Assembly: GCA_022823625.1 (NCBI GenBank)
Contig: JAJEHQ010000015.1
Coordinates: 62,001 to 126,000, forward strand
Direction: 5' to 3'
Source: Gammaproteobacteria bacterium
GTDB lineage: Bacteria > Pseudomonadota > Gammaproteobacteria > Arenicellales > JAJDZL01
Length of the DNA stretch: 64,000 nt
This document shows, one piece after another, positions 63,977-64,000 of this stretch; position 1 is the stretch's first letter, and each line of letters begins with the position of its first letter. Below the pieces are notes generated by a model. The model saw nothing but the letters and a program-made list of their open reading frames with translations. It made no database searches and was not told the DNA's origin. Both the position numbers and the translations under genes were made by a program.

Positions 63977-64000
63977 ATCAATGGGCACAATGCACTGTGA

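Overview
The window reads as chromosomal DNA of a Gram-negative bacterium, most likely a Gammaproteobacterium. The evidence is gene order: lnt-corC-ybeY-phoH-miaB, and mlaFE next to lptC-lptA-lptB-rpoN-hpf-ptsN-rapZ-npr-ptsI, together with outer-membrane genes (mlaA, lptABC, lnt) and a cbb3 oxidase. DddP-like, DMFase-like, M81 and ectoine-hydrolase-like proteins would suit a marine or host-associated heterotroph, but the lineage below class cannot be read from the sequence.

Layout. 1-7380: cbb3-type cytochrome oxidase locus, with a divergent ccoI (cut by the window edge), then yip1-like-ccoNOQP-ccoG-ccoH and a SafE-like membrane protein; a stand-alone M81 gene follows. 9011-12120: minus-strand housekeeping genes (BioC-like, coaE, mnmA, wrbA). 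12514-14375: zinc homeostasis (zur, znuA with a Zur-box-like site). 14536-16752: groESL with a perfect CIRCE operator and a strong terminator. 16776-27071: mlaFE, then lptCAB-rpoN-hpf-ptsN-rapZ-npr-ptsI-mgtE. 27077-35047: lnt-corC-ybeY-phoH-miaB, cysK, apaH, mlaA. 35211-36835: two proteins with enzyme folds but degraded active sites. 36875-41363: gcvTHP glycine cleavage operon.

41831-63976 is an accessory catabolic island. One minus-strand operon encodes M81 peptidase, creatinase/ectoine-hydrolase-like M24 protein, class III aminotransferase and an Asp/Glu-racemase-fold protein. A second encodes a DMFase-like large subunit, a complete polar amino-acid ABC transporter and another class III aminotransferase. 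Also present are a DUF3830 protein, a second solute-binding protein paired with a DddP-like protein that lacks the catalytic Asp, and an Ldh2-type dehydrogenase. Together they look like uptake of a small nitrogenous compound followed by C-N bond hydrolysis, transamination and oxidation; the substrate is unknown.

Four divergent AAA+/DUF4143 ATPases, all with intact Walker motifs and PD-(D/E)XK-like E-x-D...E-x-K residues, are scattered through the island between 47.6 and 55.7 kb. Three of them have striking upstream repeats, including four CGTCYA boxes at an exact 22-bp period. The M81/M24/DMFase/DddP-like gene set and the DUF4143 cluster with its promoter arrays are the best candidates for something undescribed.

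No rRNA, tRNA, CRISPR array, insertion sequence or replication origin was recognised. Many genes use TTG or GTG starts, so several starts are revised by motif, ribosome-binding site and family N-terminus.
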